Notes: generated by a model not told the origin, from the sequence alone. 41,959 nucleotides of DNA from Streptomyces sp. L-9-10 (GCF_004151105.1 NZ_PHRF01000067.1:1-41959); one strand, 5' to 3'; numbered from the stretch's first letter, positions 31,748-39,969 are shown. Numbers and translations are program-made.

Positions 31748-32886
31748 TGCGACCGACTTCGGACCTCTACAGGCAGGCTCTCGCCCGGCCGCATCAGGTC
31801 GCCTTCCACGTCACCTCGACGGACATCGCCGGTGTGCCTCTCACCGTGGATTCGCTGGGGGCGCCGCTGCTGCGGGACATCCCGGTCTCCAAAGGGTCCG
31901 TGGCGGCGTCGATGACGAACCGGGTGACGCGGACGGCGACGCTGACCGTCACGGACGATTGGTACCCGCGGACGCCGTCGGACCCGTTCGCCCCGGAAGC
32001 GGCCGTGATCCGGATCAGCGCCGGGCTGCGGTACGGGGACGGCACGGAGGAGGTCTTCGAGGTCTTCACCGGCCGGGTGTACGACGTGACGCGGACCGAG
32101 GCCGGTGAGGTCACCGTGCAGTGCGATGACTTCGCCGCGGACGTGATCGGCTGCCAGCTCGAACAGATCTGGACCGTCCGCAACCGAACTTCTGTGCTTG
32201 GGGAGATCCGGGCGCTCATCCGCGATGCGCTCCCGAGCGCCACCTTCACCGCGGGCGACGCCGTGGATGCGCCCGTGCCTGAGCTGAACTGGGACAAGGA
32301 CCGAGGGAGCGCCCTCGACAACCTCGCGCAGGCGCTCGGCGCCCGCTGGTACGCGCTCGGCGACGGATCCTTCACCGTCCAGCGGCTGCCGTACGTGATC
32401 CGCAACCCGTCCATCACCCTCACCGACGGGCCGGGAGGGACGATCAGCGCGGCCCGGATCAGCCGGTCCCGGGACGGCGTCGCCAACAGCGTGACCGTGG
32501 TGTCCGAACGGACCGACGGCACCAACCCGGTGCGCTCCACCTCCCGCAATACGGCCAGCGGCTCACCTACCCGGTACGGCGACCGCTTCGGCCGCGTCGC
32601 CCAGGTCATCAACGTGCAGACGCCCCTCACCCAGGCCGAGGCCAAGACCTTGTCGCTCGCGCAGCTCGGCGCATCCATCGGCCTCACCGAGCAGTGGGAC
32701 GTCTCCTGCGTACCGGACTACTCCCTCGAACCCGGCGACGCCCTCCGGTACATCGTTTCCGGCACCGGCACCACCGGCCGCCTCATGGGCGACCAGATCC
32801 TCGACCGCATCACCTACCCGCTCGACACCACCACCGCGCAATCCCTGTCCGGCCGCGGCCCCGTGCCGCCCGACACGCTGACCTGA
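31747..32886 (+). CDS. DUF5047-like tail hub/minor tail protein
   Basis: A 379-aa protein from ATG 31747 (TGATG overlap). Segments TSTDIAGVPLTVDSLGA, VFEVFTGRVYDVTRTEAGEVTV, GSALDNLAQALGARWYALGDG and SLEPGDALRYIVSG match the DUF5047 type and the general gp27-like hub fold, in which two related barrels form the tail tip ring. It follows the distal tail genes and precedes three fibre genes, as expected. Confidence 0.75.
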   Translation: MRPTSDLYRQALARPHQVAFHVTSTDIAGVPLTVDSLGAPLLRDIPVSKGSVAASMTNRVTRTATLTVTDDWYPRTPSDPFAPEAAVIRISAGLRYGDGTEEVFEVFTGRVYDVTRTEAGEVTVQCDDFAADVIGCQLEQIWTVRNRTSVLGEIRALIRDALPSATFTAGDAVDAPVPELNWDKDRGSALDNLAQALGARWYALGDGSFTVQRLPYVIRNPSITLTDGPGGTISAARISRSRDGVANSVTVVSERTDGTNPVRSTSRNTASGSPTRYGDRFGRVAQVINVQTPLTQAEAKTLSLAQLGASIGLTEQWDVSCVPDYSLEPGDALRYIVSGTGTTGRLMGDQILDRITYPLDTTTAQSLSGRGPVPPDTLT

Positions 32887-32899
32887 GAGGAGAGACCGT

Positions 32900-33463
32900 A
32901 TGAAGCAGACCGTCAACCGCGGCTATCCGTACCCGGAGTGCGTGCCGCCGGTGCAGAAGGACGCCTCGGACGCGATCCAGATCAAGCAGCTCGCGGACGC
33001 TGTCACGGCGGACGTGCAGACGCTCCGGGACCGGATCTCCGATGAGATGGCGTACCCCGACTGCGCCAAGATTTTCGCCAACGGAATCACGACTACCGAG
33101 TCCGACTTCAACGTGACGTACACCGGCTTCTCGTGGAACAACCGAGTCGGACTGTGGGACCCGGCGCGCGGCGGCTTCGCTATCCAGCGCTCCGGCTGGT
33201 ACCTCGTCATGGGCTACGTGTTCGCCACATCCACCCTCCAGCTCCATCTCCGCTCCCGCCTCACCCTCAACGGGGCACCGCGCGGGAACTGGCAGGGCTA
33301 CTCGCGCAACACGACCGGCATCGCGGCGCAGGCGCAGCAGTTCTTCTACTCCCTGCACCTGGACCAGGGCGACTTCCTCACCAACCAGATCCGCCACGCC
33401 GCCCCCGGCACGTCGATCACGTTCGGCTCCCGCATGGAGCTCGTCAGGATCGTGGCCGGATGA
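32900..33463 (+). CDS. Tail fibre-like protein with RGYPYP module (1)
   Basis: A 187-aa protein from ATG 32900 with GAGAGGAG upstream. It opens with RGYPYPE (residues 7-13), then QIKQLADAVTADVQTLRD, a short helix. The rest (about 60-187) is a C1q/TNF-like beta domain: FSWNNRVGLWDP, SGWYLVMGYVFA, QFFYSLHLDQGDFLTNQ. The module recurs in the proteins at 34191 and 34977, so it is probably a shared docking element, and the C-terminal domain is likely to bind the host surface. Confidence 0.7.
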   Translation: MKQTVNRGYPYPECVPPVQKDASDAIQIKQLADAVTADVQTLRDRISDEMAYPDCAKIFANGITTTESDFNVTYTGFSWNNRVGLWDPARGGFAIQRSGWYLVMGYVFATSTLQLHLRSRLTLNGAPRGNWQGYSRNTTGIAAQAQQFFYSLHLDQGDFLTNQIRHAAPGTSITFGSRMELVRIVAG

Positions 33464-34191
33464 CCAACCAGACACCCATGCTCGTGGCCGCGCAGAACGG
33501 CCCGTACGCACAAGCCCGCACCGGCAGCATCACCGGCGTCTCCGACAACACGCTCCGCGTCAACGTCGGCGGCACCACCATCACCGCGAGCTACCTCATC
33601 GGCTACACGGCGAAGGAGGGCGACCTCGTGCTGCTGCTCCGGCAGGACGCGTCATGGTGCGTCCTCGGCGCGCTGGCCGGCGTCGGCTCGAACGAGGTTC
33701 TCAACGCGAGCTTCGAGGACAACCCGTCCGAGATCATCACCTGGACGGCGTACGACGTGTCCGGGACCTCGTCCATCACTCTCGTCGGGCCCGTGGACAG
33801 CGCGCCCGACGGTGGCTTCTACGTCAACGCCGCCACCGACGGCGCTGCCGCGGTGGCACTGCTGTATTCCGACCCCATACCCGTCACGACGGGCGACGCA
33901 TTCGCGGTGTCCGTGTACGTGTGGGGCAGCTACGTCGCCGACGCCCCGGAGACCGCCGACGCCGACCTGGTGGCGCTGTGGTTCGCCACCCCGACGGACC
34001 TGTACCCGACCACCTCGTCCGCAGACACAGTCATCGCCTCCCAGGCCGACGTGCCGGCCGCGCCACCGTTCTCCACACTGTCCGGCTCGGTAACGGCTCC
34101 AGTGACCGGCTACATGCGGATCGGGCTCCGCTCCACGACCAGCGCCGACGCGTCCCTGAACTGGGACCTGGCCGTCGCAAGGAGGACCTGA
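33460..34191 (+). CDS. Tail tip protein with OB-like and beta-sandwich domains
   Basis: A 243-aa protein from ATG 33460 (ATGA overlap). Residues about 10-75 have the small beta-barrel pattern of tail spike OB domains (TGSITGVSDNTLRVNVGG, AKEGDLVLLLRQD). Residues about 80-243 form a carbohydrate-binding-like beta sandwich (NEVLNASFEDNPSEIITW; final LNWDLAVAR). It would sit between the hub and the fibres. The domain reading is from pattern alone. Confidence 0.6.
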   Translation: MTNQTPMLVAAQNGPYAQARTGSITGVSDNTLRVNVGGTTITASYLIGYTAKEGDLVLLLRQDASWCVLGALAGVGSNEVLNASFEDNPSEIITWTAYDVSGTSSITLVGPVDSAPDGGFYVNAATDGAAAVALLYSDPIPVTTGDAFAVSVYVWGSYVADAPETADADLVALWFATPTDLYPTTSSADTVIASQADVPAAPPFSTLSGSVTAPVTGYMRIGLRSTTSADASLNWDLAVARRT

Positions 34192-34772
34192 TGCCGCAGA
34201 CCACGTCCCGCGGCTATCCCTACCCGCTGTACACCGATCCGCAGAATCCGCCTGGGGACCTTCAGGCCCTGGCGACCGCGGTCAACAACGATGTCGGTGT
34301 CCTCGACGCGGCGCGGCTGGCGGCTCTGGACGAGCCGACCTGCCGGCTCACAGCTCAGTCCGCGCCGATCTCGGTACCGGGATCGACCACGACCACCCTC
34401 ACATGGCAGTCAGCGCCGTACGACAACGCAGGCATGTGGAACCCCGCCACGCCCACCTTCCTCACTTTCACCGTGACCGGCATATACCTCCTCAGCACCC
34501 GTCTGGAAGTCGCTGTCAGCGGCACCGCGACTGAGGTCGGCACGTACACCCAGATGGTCACGAGCGGCGCCTTCGGGCCGACACCAGTCGCGCAGTCCCT
34601 GCGCATGTCTCAGACCGGGCCCACGCGCCCTGACCTGTCCGCCATCTACTACGTCGCCGCCGCCGGCGAGACCTTGAGCGTCTCGTTCTTCCACGACCAC
34701 ACCACGGCCAAATCGGTCGGTGCCCGCAATTTGACCGCCACCCGCATTTCGATCATTGGAGGACTCCCGTGA
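34191..34772 (+). CDS. Tail fibre-like protein with RGYPYP module (2)
   Basis: A 193-aa protein from ATG 34191 (TGATG overlap). After TTSRGYPYP (residues 4-12) come DPQNPPGDLQALATAVNNDV (about 16-35) and a C1q-like beta domain (TTTTLTWQSAPYDNAGMW, FTVTGIYLLSTRLEVAV, GETLSVSFFHD). It is the second of the three proteins with the shared N-terminal element. Its stop overlaps the GTG of the next gene by four bases. Confidence 0.7.
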   Translation: MPQTTSRGYPYPLYTDPQNPPGDLQALATAVNNDVGVLDAARLAALDEPTCRLTAQSAPISVPGSTTTTLTWQSAPYDNAGMWNPATPTFLTFTVTGIYLLSTRLEVAVSGTATEVGTYTQMVTSGAFGPTPVAQSLRMSQTGPTRPDLSAIYYVAAAGETLSVSFFHDHTTAKSVGARNLTATRISIIGGLP

Positions 34773-35023
34773 CAACCATCCCCGAAGACGCCTGGACCCC
34801 GGGCCCCGAAGAGCCCGGCCCCGGACCCGACCCCGAGACCCCGCCGGAGCCCGACCCCACCACCGGCGTCGGCACCCCCGGCGACGAACCCCCAGAACCC
34901 CCCGCCCCCGGACCCCGAGCCGCCTACGCCGCCGGACAACGGCGAGGAGACCAGCCCGGGGACGGGAGGCTGACGGATGCCGGCCACTACTCCCCGGGGC
35001 TATCCGTATCCGGTGCCGACTGA
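34769..35023 (+). CDS. Proline-rich linker protein, probably frameshifted
   Basis: An 84-codon frame from GTG 34769 (GTGA overlap). The first 45 residues are acidic and proline-rich (PGPEEPGPGPDPETPPEPDP). The frame then changes character and runs 47 bases into the next gene. In the neighbouring frame the same DNA gives more proline/glutamate sequence (PEPPTPPDNGEETSPGTGG) and ends at TGA 34971-34973, four bases before the next ATG. One extra C in the C tracts near 34890-34911 would explain the change. Similar proline-rich peptides occur beside tail fibre genes. Confidence 0.55.
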   Translation: MTTIPEDAWTPGPEEPGPGPDPETPPEPDPTTGVGTPGDEPPEPPAPGPRAAYAAGQRRGDQPGDGRLTDAGHYSPGLSVSGAD

Positions 35024-35600
35024 TCCGGCGGATGTGCCGCAGGCGATGCAGGATCTGGCGTCGGCGGTCGATACGGATGTGCAGACGGTCTACAACGGGA
35101 TCAGCGCGCGCCCTTCGGTGAAGGCGGTCGGGCAGACCGTGGCGAAGTACACCAACGTCGTCTCCGGGTCGCTGCGCGGTCTGCCCTTCGAGTACTTCGA
35201 CTTCAACGTCGGCGGCGCGGTCGCGGGCAACGGTTTCAGTCAGCAGAACTCGTTCAAGGTCATCGTGCAGGGGGGCTTCTACCGGGTGATTCCGCAGAAG
35301 CCGGGCTTCTGGATGGCGTTCGGTGCCGCGTCGTTTCCGAAGCCCGCAGGCGGCGTGGCTGCGATCCACACTGCGATCGTCCTGCTGCTCAACGACTCCA
35401 CGATCGTGAGCAGGAGCGGTATCAACGGCAATACCTTGGCCGCGGATGGGACGGCGCAGCTGGTGACGTCCGGGGGTGCGCTTTGTAACGGAACGACGGA
35501 CTTCTTCAACCTCGCGTGGACGCCGACGCATACGTCAACGATCCCGTCGATCACGGTCAACAACCGGAATCTGACGCTGATCCGGATGACGCAGGGGTAG
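34977..35600 (+). CDS. Tail fibre-like protein with RGYPYP module (3)
   Basis: A 207-aa protein from ATG 34977. It has ATTPRGYPYPVPTDP near the start, MQDLASAVDTDVQTVYNGI (about 24-42), and a beta-rich C-terminal domain (YFDFNVGGAVAGNG, FKVIVQGGFYRVIP, ending NNRNLTLIRMTQG). Of the three module proteins it has the most distinct C-terminal half. It is the last gene of the late operon; a terminator follows 11 bases after its stop. Confidence 0.7.
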   Translation: MPATTPRGYPYPVPTDPADVPQAMQDLASAVDTDVQTVYNGISARPSVKAVGQTVAKYTNVVSGSLRGLPFEYFDFNVGGAVAGNGFSQQNSFKVIVQGGFYRVIPQKPGFWMAFGAASFPKPAGGVAAIHTAIVLLLNDSTIVSRSGINGNTLAADGTAQLVTSGGALCNGTTDFFNLAWTPTHTSTIPSITVNNRNLTLIRMTQG

Positions 35601-35610
35601 GCAGCACGGC

Positions 35611-35643
35611 GCCCCTGTCCTGGGCTTCGGCCGGGGCAGGGGC
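35611..35643. terminator. Hairpin ending the late operon
   Basis: GCCCCTGTCCTGG (35611-35623) pairs with CCGGGGCAGGGGC (35631-35643) over 13 bases, including two G-U pairs, with loop GCTTCGG. It lies between the last tail gene and a convergent - strand gene and can serve both. Confidence 0.7.
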
Positions 35644-35663
35644 AGCGTCATCTCGTCAGAGGT

Positions 35664-35864
35664 CTACTCGTCCGGCTCAGGGTGCCGTACGGCCGCCTTG
35701 AGGGCCTTCTCCACCTCGTACCGGTTCTGGCCGGTCGCTGCGGCGTGCGCGGTGATGGAGGCCTGTACGGCGCTGGCGGTGTCTACGGTGAGGGCGCCGT
35801 GCTGCTGTTCCTGCCACGCCCGTCTTTCGAGCTCGATCAACTCGTCACTCAGTTCGATTGCCAC
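35664..35864 (-). CDS. Small helical protein
   Basis: A 66-aa protein from GTG 35864. It is helical (MAIELSDELIELERRAWQEQQ, NRYEVEKALKAAVRH) and acidic to neutral. The N-terminal helix resembles those of small actinobacterial proteins found near XRE regulators. No ribosome site is clear. It is downstream of, and may be cotranscribed with, the gene at 35901-36386. Function is unknown. Confidence 0.55.
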   Translation of the reverse strand: MAIELSDELIELERRAWQEQQHGALTVDTASAVQASITAHAAATGQNRYEVEKALKAAVRHPEPDE

Positions 35865-35900
35865 AGCCGGATCTAAGCAGGTCGCCCACCCCTGACACGA

Positions 35901-36386
35901 TTAGGCCCGCCGCGCGGCACCTTGCGGCCAGACGACATCCACCGGCAGCCCCGCTTCACGGGCCAGCAGCACCGTGTCGGCCGTGCCGCCGCCCTTCCCA
36001 GAGGGAGGCGTCCCATCCCACACCGCAACCAGCCGATCGCCGCGCTCCAGAAGAAGCGCGTTCGCCTCCTCGTACGCCGCCCTGTTCGCCATCTCGTTCG
36101 GCAACGTCACCACCTCAACAGCCGCTTCCACCAAGTGGTCAAAGACTGGGGCGTGATCCCCCTTCACCTTCTTCGCCCGGTAGTCCACGGAGGGAATCAG
36201 CACGACGAGACGCCCGCCGAGGGCCGTCACCTCTTCCGCGAACAGACTGTCCGATCCAGCGGCGATGCACGACACCCCAACAAGGTCCGCACGATACGGC
36301 TCCAGCACCTTGCGCAGAGCAGCCCGTACAAGCGGAACGCTCTCCTCGGACAGGTCCATGTGCCCAGTCACAGCCAGCGTCGTCAC
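35901..36386 (-). CDS. SLOG/Rossmann-like nucleotide-binding protein
   Basis: A 161-aa protein from GTG 36386 with GAGGGG about seven bases upstream. It begins TTLAVTGHMDLSEES, then GVSCIAAGSDSLFAEEV (about 37-53), LVVLIPS and RLVAVWDGTPPSGKGGGTADTV (about 118-139). This alternating beta/alpha layout with G-rich loops resembles the SLOG superfamily, whose members sense or process nucleotides. Similar proteins are common beside XRE-TPR regulators in Streptomyces. It starts 11 bases after the stop of that regulator, in one operon. Ligand and role are unknown. Confidence 0.7.
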   Translation of the reverse strand: MTTLAVTGHMDLSEESVPLVRAALRKVLEPYRADLVGVSCIAAGSDSLFAEEVTALGGRLVVLIPSVDYRAKKVKGDHAPVFDHLVEAAVEVVTLPNEMANRAAYEEANALLLERGDRLVAVWDGTPPSGKGGGTADTVLLAREAGLPVDVVWPQGAARRA

Positions 36387-36397
36387 GCGTCCACCCC

Positions 36398-37852
36398 TCA
36401 GCTCGACAGAAGATCGCGGATACTATCTCGCGCCTCGCGCACGGTCCGCGAGGCGCCGTGGCCCACCGTGTATGGGTAGAGCTGGCCGAGTTGCCCGCGG
36501 ACCCTTCCGGACTGGGTGAGTCGGGCGGCTGCAACGGCCCGGTGGGTCTCCTTCACAGCGCCCGTGACGTCGCCGACCAGGAAGTGGCACTCGGCGAGGC
36601 CGATCCTGTCGAGCGCGTGCGAGCGGCCAGCCTCGGGCCCGCGCGACGAGAGTGCGCTGCGGATCTCTGCGGCGGCTCGGTCGGCATGCTGACGTGGGTC
36701 CTGCCGGGCGAGATCGAGCAGCCGCCCACCGGTGACGCCCGCCAGCTCGGCATCGTCGAAGTAGGCGATCCAGTACGGCTCTTCCTCGCCGGGGACCGCC
36801 GCTGATAGTGCTTCGGCGGCTCGCGCGGTCGCGCGCTCGAAGCCTGCTGTGCGTCCTTGGGCCGCGTATGCCCACGCCTCACGGGTGTGGAGCATCGCCC
36901 GAACCCGTGGCCCGATCACGTCGCGCGCGCCCTCCTGCGCGAGCTGGATGAGCTGGAGCGCGTCGTCGGGGCGTTCGCGATAGAGCATCTGTCTGGCCAT
37001 CCCGGCCAGGACGTTGGCACCGAACACCTTGTCTGCGCCCGCGTGCGCAGACCGCAGGGCGAGCCGGTAGTACTCCTGTGCTCTCCGATGGAGGCCGGAG
37101 TCCCAGGCCATCGTCGCGGCGGTCCCGGCGAGCTGCGCCATGATGCGGTACAGACGGGTTTCGATCGTCGGGGCCTGGTGCTCATCGAGGGCACTGGCGA
37201 TCTCGCTGAGCTGGCCAAGCACGGCCTTACGCCGGAGGCCGCCGCCGTACTGGTGGTCCCACTGGCGGAACGCCTTGGCAGTGGTCTCCAGCTCGTGTAT
37301 CTCGCGCATTCCCAGACGGCCGCGGCGGGGCGGCGCAGGGAGTGCGGCAGCTGGTTGGAGCCATCCTTCGAGGGAGTCGAGTAGGGCTGCGCCGGTCACC
37401 GCCGCTCCGGCCAGGGCGCGCGTCATCGCGCGGCGGTCCATCACGAGATCACTCCTCGTCAGGTCTGCGGCCAGACCGACGGTGGCGTCGGGCCGCCACG
37501 GGACATCGGTCGTGTCGGGTTGGCCGCCCGGTGACTCTGACGGGCGTTGCTGCTGTGTCTGCTGGCTTTCCCATGGGCGGGACGCCAGGCCAAGCAGGGC
37601 TCCGGGGATGCGGAGCCCGTCGGCGATCCGGCACACCACCTCGAAGCTGGTGACGCGCTGGCTGCCGCTGATGATCGTGCTCACTTTGCCGGGGGTGAGC
37701 TGGCAGGCCGACGCGATTCGGTTCTGGGAGAGGCCGCCCCATTTTTTGATCAGGGTGAAGACGGCGGCGAAGTCGTGCTCGATCAGAGCTGCCCGCAGGT
37801 CTTCTCTGTCGAGGACTTCGGGGGCGAGCGGGCCGGGGGTGGTGGCGTCCAT
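36398..37852 (-). CDS. XRE-family regulator with TPR-like domain
   Basis: A 484-aa protein; ATG 37852 is chosen over upstream in-frame starts because those run into the control region. The HTH is near residues 35-75 (LSQNRIASACQLTPGKVSTIISG, then ADGLRIP). A linker leads to about 300 residues of helical repeats (YYRLALRSAHAGADK, LQLIQLAQEGARDV, DRIGLAECHFLVGDVTGAV), the TPR arrangement of many Streptomyces regulators that respond to small peptides or metabolites. A dyad lies 66 bases upstream, so autoregulation is plausible. Whether it governs the phage is unknown. Confidence 0.85.
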   Translation of the reverse strand: MDATTPGPLAPEVLDREDLRAALIEHDFAAVFTLIKKWGGLSQNRIASACQLTPGKVSTIISGSQRVTSFEVVCRIADGLRIPGALLGLASRPWESQQTQQQRPSESPGGQPDTTDVPWRPDATVGLAADLTRSDLVMDRRAMTRALAGAAVTGAALLDSLEGWLQPAAALPAPPRRGRLGMREIHELETTAKAFRQWDHQYGGGLRRKAVLGQLSEIASALDEHQAPTIETRLYRIMAQLAGTAATMAWDSGLHRRAQEYYRLALRSAHAGADKVFGANVLAGMARQMLYRERPDDALQLIQLAQEGARDVIGPRVRAMLHTREAWAYAAQGRTAGFERATARAAEALSAAVPGEEEPYWIAYFDDAELAGVTGGRLLDLARQDPRQHADRAAAEIRSALSSRGPEAGRSHALDRIGLAECHFLVGDVTGAVKETHRAVAAARLTQSGRVRGQLGQLYPYTVGHGASRTVREARDSIRDLLSS

Positions 37853-37917
37853 GTGGGCCGACTTCCGGGGCGATCCTACGCACGCGAGTGCGCCTTCCTG
37901 GAGCTGCAACGAGTGTA

Positions 37918-37932
37918 TTACCGCCTCGGTAA
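37918..37932. promoter_or_regulatory. Operator-like dyad in the divergent intergenic region
   Basis: TTACCG-CCT-CGGTAA (37918-37932) is a perfect 6-bp dyad with a 3-bp centre. It lies in the 145-base gap between the XRE-TPR gene (-) and the gene starting at 37998 (+), where one regulator could control both. Confidence 0.5.
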
Positions 37933-37997
37933 CCCCCGCCGGTCATCCCTGACTTGAGGAAATCACCCGAGGCTGTTGGTGGATCGAAACCGACACG

Positions 37998-38492
37998 ATG
38001 ACAGGGGCAGCCGTGCACGCCAAAGCACAGACCGAGAGCATCGCCCGGTGGCTGACGTCTTCCAGCCCGCACCCCGCGGTCGCCCGCGAGGCGTGGCACG
38101 CCGCCCGCCCGGCGATGCTGCGCACTGGCGTCCCCTACGACGCGGTACGGATGCCGCTCGCACTGGTCCACGCGGCGGCCGAGAGCAGCGCCCCGGACGT
38201 CGTGGCCGGCGTCCTCGCCGAGGTCCTCGACGGGCCGGTGATCTGCCACCCGCGCCACTGGTACTACGCGCTCGTACCGCCGGGGACCTGCGAGACGTGG
38301 CGGTCGGCGGAGGCCGTTGTCCGCGGCCGAGGTGGCTGGCTCGGGATTCCCCGGCCGGACAGCACGGAACCGACCCCCGCCACCCCATACTGGGCCGTCC
38401 CCGTGGAGCAGGCGGGGAAGCTGTGTTCCGCTGCGGCCGTGGCCAAGTTGCTCCGAGTCGGACGGAACCGCCTCGAAGGTGTCGCGTCGTGA
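37998..38492 (+). CDS. Streptomyces accessory protein, unknown
   Basis: A 164-aa protein from ATG 37998. It contains YDAVRMPLALVHAAAES (about 47-63), GPVICHPRHWYYALVPPGT and GGWLGIPRP (about 112-120). I recall this combination from Streptomyces proteins next to XRE-TPR regulators; a distant likeness to primase/polymerase N-terminal regions exists, but no catalytic residues are evident. Its stop overlaps the GTG of the next gene. Confidence 0.6.
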   Translation: MTGAAVHAKAQTESIARWLTSSSPHPAVAREAWHAARPAMLRTGVPYDAVRMPLALVHAAAESSAPDVVAGVLAEVLDGPVICHPRHWYYALVPPGTCETWRSAEAVVRGRGGWLGIPRPDSTEPTPATPYWAVPVEQAGKLCSAAAVAKLLRVGRNRLEGVAS

Positions 38493-38842
38493 CCGCTGAC
38501 GAGAAGGTCCGGCAGACACCCACTCTCAGCGCCGTGCAGGCAACCATCGACCAAGCCGATGCTGCTGGCCGCGGGGTCGGCACCCGCACCGACCTGGCCG
38601 GTATCGCCGACCAGCTCCAGGCCCACATCAAAGCGCTGCTGCCCGCCGGCCGCGCGCACGCCGCACAGATGTGGCGCGGCGACACCAGCTGGTACAGCCT
38701 CACGGCACGGCTCGACAGAATCCAGAACCAGATCGGCGAGGGCCTCGGGGAGGGAGTACTCGGCGCGCACGTCCAGGTCCGGCTACTCGCAGTCGACTGC
38801 CAATGGCTGCTGGAGCGCTACGGCTCGGAGTTGGCCCGATGA
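38489..38842 (+). CDS. DUF6415-like protein
   Basis: A 117-aa helical protein from GTG 38489 (GTGA overlap). It shows LAGIADQLQAHIKALLPAGR (about 36-55), WYSLTARLDRIQNQI and LLAVDCQWLLERYG near the end, the pattern of the DUF6415-type proteins frequent in Streptomyces. No known function. It is coupled to genes on both sides. Confidence 0.6.
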   Translation: MTADEKVRQTPTLSAVQATIDQADAAGRGVGTRTDLAGIADQLQAHIKALLPAGRAHAAQMWRGDTSWYSLTARLDRIQNQIGEGLGEGVLGAHVQVRLLAVDCQWLLERYGSELAR

Positions 38843-38994
38843 ATCCGCTGGTCTTCAACTGGCCGCCCATCACCGAGGACGACGTTCCGAACGTCGTCGT
38901 CCCGTGTGAGCCCTGCCTGCTCGCCCGCGTCTTCGGCGGCGAACACGACTGCGTCAACCCGGAACCGTGCCCCGGCGAGGAGGGCCCGTCATGA
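38839..38994 (+). CDS. Small Cys-rich protein
   Basis: A 51-aa protein from ATG 38839 (ATGA overlap on both ends). CEPC (about 23-26), then HDC and CPG near the end could bind one zinc ion. It is otherwise acidic and proline-rich. Coupled in the 37998-39969 chain; function unknown. Confidence 0.5.
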   Translation: MNPLVFNWPPITEDDVPNVVVPCEPCLLARVFGGEHDCVNPEPCPGEEGPS

Positions 38995-39575
38995 CGGCCG
39001 CGCCTCAGACTCCCTTACCGGGGCTGCCCGCCGAGCCGATCGAGACAGTGACGATCCCGGACAGCTGGAACGCCGTCACTCTCCCCTCCGTATGGGGCGG
39101 CCACGTCCTCGGCATCCTCGGTATACGCTCTGGCGCCGTCCTCGAAGACGCGTTCGTGCAGGGGATGGTGTGGTTCATCCCCCCGGGCGGCGCCGCGGCC
39201 TGGCCGGAGACCGGAGCCCTGGGAGTGCGCGTCCTTCCCACCGGCCACGACGTCACGCTCGCCGGGCCGGACGGATGCCGCAGGACCATGACCTGGCTCC
39301 GCCCACCCCTCACCCCCTCGCCGCTCACGGACCCCGGCGACCTCCGGGCCGCGATCGAGTACACCGCCGGCCCGCTCGACCAAGCCGCGGCACTGGGCCC
39401 GGTATGGGCGTGCCGGTACTGCGGCGCGCCAGTCCGTGACGCACACCTCATGGAACGGTTCGAATCGCTGAACGGGTCCGGCTGGTCCACGTACGCGTGC
39501 GGCCCGTGCTGGAACACCACCGTCCGCGGCGGCCCCGGCCGCCACCTCCACCCCGTACAGGAGGGACCGCGGTGA
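38991..39575 (+). CDS. Protein with C-terminal zinc-ribbon-like motif
   Basis: A 194-aa protein from ATG 38991. The first 135 residues are beta-rich (WNAVTLPSVWGGHVLGIL, GVRVLPTGHDVTLAGPDG). CRYCGAP and YACGPCW (about 147-175) make a two-knuckle zinc ribbon. No enzyme motif is recognised. It overlaps both neighbours by four bases. Confidence 0.6.
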   Translation: MTAAPQTPLPGLPAEPIETVTIPDSWNAVTLPSVWGGHVLGILGIRSGAVLEDAFVQGMVWFIPPGGAAAWPETGALGVRVLPTGHDVTLAGPDGCRRTMTWLRPPLTPSPLTDPGDLRAAIEYTAGPLDQAAALGPVWACRYCGAPVRDAHLMERFESLNGSGWSTYACGPCWNTTVRGGPGRHLHPVQEGPR

Positions 39576-39667
39576 GCGAACGCACCCAGCAGCTTCTGTA
39601 CGTCGCCGTCCTGGCCTCGCTCCTGGCCGCGCTCGCCATCGCCATCGCCTCCGGGGGCCGATCGTGA
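39572..39667 (+). CDS. Small single-TM peptide
   Basis: A 31-aa frame from GTG 39572 (GTGA overlap) to TGA 39665-39667. After MSERTQQ, residues 8-26 form one hydrophobic helix (LLYVAVLASLLAALAIAIA). Its end also overlaps the next GTG. Position in the coupled chain is the main support. Confidence 0.45.
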   Translation: MSERTQQLLYVAVLASLLAALAIAIASGGRS

Positions 39668-39969
39668 GACTCCGGCTCCGAATTGACCCGACGGCCATCG
39701 CCACGATCGGCGGATGCCTCATGTGCGAGCGCGACCACCTCGCCGTCGTCACAGTCGGCGACCTCACCACCGCCGCCAGCCCCGGCCACCAGGCCATCGA
39801 GATCCCGGTTGACGCCTGCCGACGCTGCGAGGGGCGACTGCTCATGATGCTCGCCGACGCCCAACGGCCCCTGGTCCGGCCCTACGTAGCGGCCGTGTAT
39901 CCCCACCGACTCCCTGTCCGCTACCCCCCGTTGGCGGGCAGGGGCGAGGGCCCTCGGGCACGGGCGTAG
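39664..39969 (+). CDS. Small zinc-ribbon-like protein
   Basis: A 101-aa protein from GTG 39664 (GTGA overlap). CLMC (about 18-21) and CRRC (about 52-55) would form one zinc site within beta-rich sequence. The C-terminus is proline/arginine-rich. The stop lies inside a terminator hairpin, so it ends the 37998-39969 chain. Confidence 0.6.
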   Translation: MRLRLRIDPTAIATIGGCLMCERDHLAVVTVGDLTTAASPGHQAIEIPVDACRRCEGRLLMMLADAQRPLVRPYVAAVYPHRLPVRYPPLAGRGEGPRARA

